Shown in pieces: positions 20,765-23,261 of a stretch of DNA of 23,261 nucleotides. Positions within the stretch are counted from its first letter, which is position 1; every line of letters begins with the position of its first letter. The stretch is from CAJVXI01 sp036444215 (lineage in GTDB: Bacteria; Patescibacteriota; Minisyncoccia; UBA6257; UBA9933), in NCBI GenBank assembly GCA_036444215.1, contig JAZGAA010000026.1:1-23261 (forward strand), written 5' to 3'. The position numbers and the translations under genes were made by a program. The notes beneath the pieces were generated by a model. The model was given only the letters and a program-made list of their open reading frames with translations. It was not told the DNA's origin and did no database searches.

Positions 20765-22435
20765 ATGATAAAAAACATCAAGGAGAAATTAGCTCAAATG
20801 CGGCGGAAAGCCGAAGAAAGAGCAGCTCAGCGTCGGGCCCAAAAAAGCGGGCATCAGTATACTAATTTAGTCGCCACGCCGGTTAATATTGAGGCATTAG
20901 GTTTAATTTCTGAAGAAACAGCCAGAAAATCAAAAGTCGCTGTCATTGAAATTAAGAGAAAAAAATTAGCTCTGGCGATTTTTGACCCGAATACTCCCGA
21001 AATAAAAGAATTAGTTAAAAACATGGAATCAAAAGGATATCAAGTTTCTGTTTTTGTTGTTTCTTTAAGCGGATTGAAATATGCCTGGGATTTTTACAAA
21101 TTTGTTTTTAAAAAACCAACCCAGATTACTGGCAGAGTGGAAATAGAAGAAAAGAAATTAATTGAGCTTAAAAAAGCGTTTACTTCATTAGAAAGCATAA
21201 AGGCCTCGCTTAAGAAGATTGTCGGAGAAAGCGTAAAAATAGCTGAGATTTTTGAGATTGTTTTAGCCGGCGCTTTAGCTAATCGAGCTTCAGATATTCA
21301 CTTTGAGCCGGAAGAACATCAAGTAAAACTACGCCTGAGAATTGACGGTTTACTCCATGATGTTTTTAACGAATTTAAAAAACACGATTATTTATATTTG
21401 GTTTCACGGATTAAACTACTTTCCCGATTAAAATTAAACATCCACAATGAACCCCAAGACGGCCGCTTCACTATCACCCTTCCAGGTAAAGATATTGAAA
21501 TTAGGACATCAATCCTTCCTTCGGAATTCGGCGAAACTATTGTTTTAAGAATTCTTGACCCAGAATCCATTCAGGTGGGCATTCCGAAGCTGGGCTTCAG
21601 AAAAGACGATTTGGAAATTATTGAAAAAGAATTGAGCCGGCCTAACGGTATGATTCTTAATACCGGACCAACCGGTTCCGGTAAGACCACTACTCTTTAT
21701 GCTTTTTTAAAACAAACTCAAAAACCAGAAATCAAAACTATTACCATTGAGGATCCGATTGAGTACCACCTTGAAGGTGTTGAGCAAACACAAGTTGACC
21801 CTGGTGCTGGTTATACATTTGCCGGCGGCTTAAGGTCTATTTTGCGCCAGGACCCGGATATGATTCTGGTTGGCGAGATTCGCGATTTGGAAACCGCTGA
21901 AATTGCCATGCACGCGGCTTTAACCGGCCATTTGGTTTTTTCTACCCTTCATACTAATCAGGCCTCTGGCGCTATCCCGCGGTTAATTGATATAGGAGCT
22001 AAACCGTCAATTATTGCGCCGGCTCTTAATTTAATTATTGCCCAACGTTTAGTAAGACGGCTTTGTCAAGATTGTAAAATTTCTCAAAAAGTTAATCAGG
22101 AGTTGGAAAAAAAGATTAAGAATTTTATAGAAAAACTACCAACTCGGGTCGCTCAGAATCAATATCAAGAAATTAAGATTTTTCAGGCCAAGGGTTGCGA
22201 GAAATGCGGCGGTTTAGGTTATAAAGGAAGAATTGGAATTTTTGAACTTCTTTTAGTTGGTAAAGAACTGGAAAAGGTGATTACTCAAGAGGTGGTTGGC
22301 ACTGAAATCAAAAAAATTGCGATTACTAATGGGATGGTTACAATACAGCAAGACGGAATTTTAAAAGCCATTTCCGGGTTTACAACTATTGAAGAGATAG
22401 AAAGGATTACCGGACCGATTGAGGACTTGAACTAA
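20765..22435 (+). CDS. pilB: Type IV pilus assembly ATPase PilB/GspE family
   Basis: The product from ATG 20765 has 556 residues. An N-terminal, basic helical region and a degenerate MshEN-like domain (about 30-115) precede the T2SE ATPase: Walker A GPTGSGKT at 301-308, the Asp box TIEDPIEYHLEGVEQTQV (typical), Walker B DPDMILVGEIRD at 363-374 and the His box AALTGHLVFSTLHTN. The CxxC pairs at C434 (CQDC) and C478 (CEKC) form the zinc site found in PilB/GspE but not PilT. It powers pilus extension or pseudopilus assembly from the cytosolic face. It stands alone here, with no pilC or pilin neighbours. Its stop is 4 bases from the stem of the convergent candidate RNA. Confidence 0.93.
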   Translation: MIKNIKEKLAQMRRKAEERAAQRRAQKSGHQYTNLVATPVNIEALGLISEETARKSKVAVIEIKRKKLALAIFDPNTPEIKELVKNMESKGYQVSVFVVSLSGLKYAWDFYKFVFKKPTQITGRVEIEEKKLIELKKAFTSLESIKASLKKIVGESVKIAEIFEIVLAGALANRASDIHFEPEEHQVKLRLRIDGLLHDVFNEFKKHDYLYLVSRIKLLSRLKLNIHNEPQDGRFTITLPGKDIEIRTSILPSEFGETIVLRILDPESIQVGIPKLGFRKDDLEIIEKELSRPNGMILNTGPTGSGKTTTLYAFLKQTQKPEIKTITIEDPIEYHLEGVEQTQVDPGAGYTFAGGLRSILRQDPDMILVGEIRDLETAEIAMHAALTGHLVFSTLHTNQASGAIPRLIDIGAKPSIIAPALNLIIAQRLVRRLCQDCKISQKVNQELEKKIKNFIEKLPTRVAQNQYQEIKIFQAKGCEKCGGLGYKGRIGIFELLLVGKELEKVITQEVVGTEIKKIAITNGMVTIQQDGILKAISGFTTIEEIERITGPIEDLN

Positions 22436-22600
22436 AAAACCGCTGTTCTGTGGGCACTGAAAGATAATAGTCTTCTCAAAAAGAAGATATCAGAACTTTT
22501 TCGAGGAGCGACTCAGTCGGAACCAAATCGTCCATAATTAAAAAAGCTCCGTTTACCCACAGAACAGCGGCTTCTTACAGAAGATATCGCCTAATGTCTA
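22434..22600 (-). ncRNA. Candidate stand-alone structured RNA
   Basis: A perfect 15-bp stem, CCGCTGTTCTGTGGG (22440-22454) with CCCACAGAACAGCGG (22556-22570), encloses 101 bases. On the - strand it ends in TTTTTT, giving an intrinsic end, and wobble pairs extend the stem by about 4. Inside are two further arms: GGAGC/GCTCC (22505-22509, 22546-22550) and a hairpin with a TCTTCT/AGAAGA core (22471-22487). A consensus promoter lies just upstream, so the transcript is about 165 nt. It contains no open frame and no recognisable tmRNA, SRP, RNase P or 6S landmarks. The 10-mer GATATCTTCT occurs twice (22588-22579 and 22491-22482), each at the base of a hairpin. Confidence 0.65.
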
Positions 22601-22606
22601 TAAAAG

Positions 22607-22635
22607 ATACTAACATAAAATAATTTACTTGTCAA
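22607..22635 (-). promoter_or_regulatory. Consensus promoter of the candidate RNA
   Basis: On the - strand TTGACA (22635-22630) and TAGTAT (22612-22607) are exactly 17 bases apart. The predicted start is near 22600. No coding start follows within the transcript, which ends against pilB. Confidence 0.65.
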
Positions 22636-22641
22636 GTTTAT

Positions 22642-23261
22642 ATGCCGAAAAAATCAACGACAAAAATAAACAATCAGGAAGACCAATCTATTGATTTAAT
22701 ACTTAGACCTCGCTCTTGGCATGATTATATAGGGCAGGAGCGGATAAAAAAAAGCCTAAAAGTTATTTTAACAGCCGCTAAGAAAAGAAACGAATCAAGC
22801 GACCATTTGTTATTCTACGGTCAAGCTGGGTTGGGTAAAACTACTTTAGCTAATTTAATTGCCAAGGAAATGGGCGCTAATTTAAAGATGTCTTCCGGCC
22901 CAACTTTGGAAAAAGTCGGGGATATTGTAGCCACTCTTTCTAATTTAGAAAACGGAGACATTCTTTTTATTGACGAGGCGCATCGACTTAATCGAATAAT
23001 TGAGGAAGTACTTTACCCGGCAATGGAAACTCGGAAAATTCATATTATGATTGGCAAGGGACCGGCCAGCCGGGCAATTTGCTTGGATTTACCTCCTTTT
23101 ACTTTAATTGCCGCTACTACCCGGCCGAATCTTTTATCATCTCCTTTACGTTCTCGTTTTGGGGCCGCTTTCCGTCTCGATTATTATGAAGTTAAGGATA
23201 TAGAGATTATTATTAGGCGCTCAGCCGAAATTTTAGGAATAGGAATTAATTCAGAAGCGGT
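22642..23261 (+). CDS. ruvB: Holliday junction helicase RuvB, N-terminal part (partial)
   Basis: The frame opens at ATG 22642 and runs off the window after about 206 residues. The sequence has the RuvB pattern: LRPRSWHDYIGQERIKKSLK, Walker A YGQAGLGKTTLA (usually GPPGLGKTTLA), Walker B ILFIDEAHRLN, EEVLYPAME, the family-specific GKGPASRAICLDLPPFTLIAAT (shortened elsewhere) and the arginine finger in SPLRSRFG. RuvB is the AAA+ motor that drives branch migration with RuvA. The N-terminus has about 20 polar residues before the conserved part, which is common. It does not sit with ruvC here. No Shine-Dalgarno is visible. Confidence 0.93.
   Translation, partial: MPKKSTTKINNQEDQSIDLILRPRSWHDYIGQERIKKSLKVILTAAKKRNESSDHLLFYGQAGLGKTTLANLIAKEMGANLKMSSGPTLEKVGDIVATLSNLENGDILFIDEAHRLNRIIEEVLYPAMETRKIHIMIGKGPASRAICLDLPPFTLIAATTRPNLLSSPLRSRFGAAFRLDYYEVKDIEIIIRRSAEILGIGINSEA

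Noticed and set aside
22440..22570. The long inverted repeat as a simple terminator of pilB
   Set aside because: On the + strand no T-run follows the second arm. The T-run and the promoter are both on the - strand.
22434..22600. Candidate RNA as tmRNA, SRP RNA, RNase P RNA or 6S RNA
   Set aside because: No tRNA-like end, no GGAAG SRP tetraloop arm, no RNase P core words, and the inside looks like a three-way junction and not the single open bubble of 6S. 6S is not fully excluded without a model search.

Overview
The window looks like a chromosome segment of a Patescibacteria/CPR bacterium, most likely a Parcubacteria-type lineage. The evidence is AT-rich coding sequence, small compact genes, TGA used as a normal stop (so not a TGA-as-glycine lineage), almost no Shine-Dalgarno sequences, a relaxase-less type IV secretion-like cluster of CPR type, and many short palindromic or tandem repeats lying in frame inside genes. 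The lineage is inferred from family recognition, not from a marker search.

Layout. 1-149: 3' end of a ComM/YifB-type Mg-chelatase ATPase. 152-937: rsmA/ksgA. 965-12180: a tight run of eleven + strand genes forming a T4SS-like membrane complex: an anchored unknown, a Cys-rich exported protein, a VirB6-like polytopic protein, a CPR helical protein with a repeat-rich tail, PrgI-like, TraC-like, VirB4 ATPase, a small membrane protein, an exported protein, a VirB2-like pilin and an anchored beta-propeller-like protein. 12182-13924 on the - strand: khpB/jag, yidC, rnpA, rpmH. 14069-16660 on the + strand: dnaA and dnaN. This divergent rpmH/dnaA arrangement with DnaA boxes on both sides of dnaA is the classic bacterial replication-origin neighbourhood. 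16637-18793 (-): class A PBP. 18826-18969 (-): an unlisted 47-aa zinc-ribbon microprotein with a structured leader. 19088-20088 (-): ruvC and yebC. 20210-20620 (-): a lipoprotein, the only gene with a strong Shine-Dalgarno. 20765-22435 (+): pilB-type ATPase. 22434-22600 (-): a probable stand-alone structured RNA. 22642-end (+): 5' part of ruvB.

How the genes relate. The envelope machinery (VirB-like complex, PilB, PBP1A, YidC/KhpB) sits around the origin with replication and recombination genes (DnaA, DnaN, RuvC, RuvB, ComM). PilB and ComM belong to type IV pilus/natural transformation systems in other bacteria. The VirB-like cluster has no relaxase or coupling protein in view, so DNA uptake or host-cell interaction is as plausible as conjugation.

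Expression signals. Several genes have a -10 hexamer ending 6-7 nt before the ATG, predicting leaderless mRNAs. No gene-free stretch exceeds 300 bases; the longest (22436-22641) holds the candidate RNA gene and its promoter. The strongest candidates for something undescribed are that RNA, the zinc-ribbon microprotein with its hairpin leader, and the repeat elements that have been absorbed into proteins. I saw no tRNA, rRNA, CRISPR array or insertion sequence.
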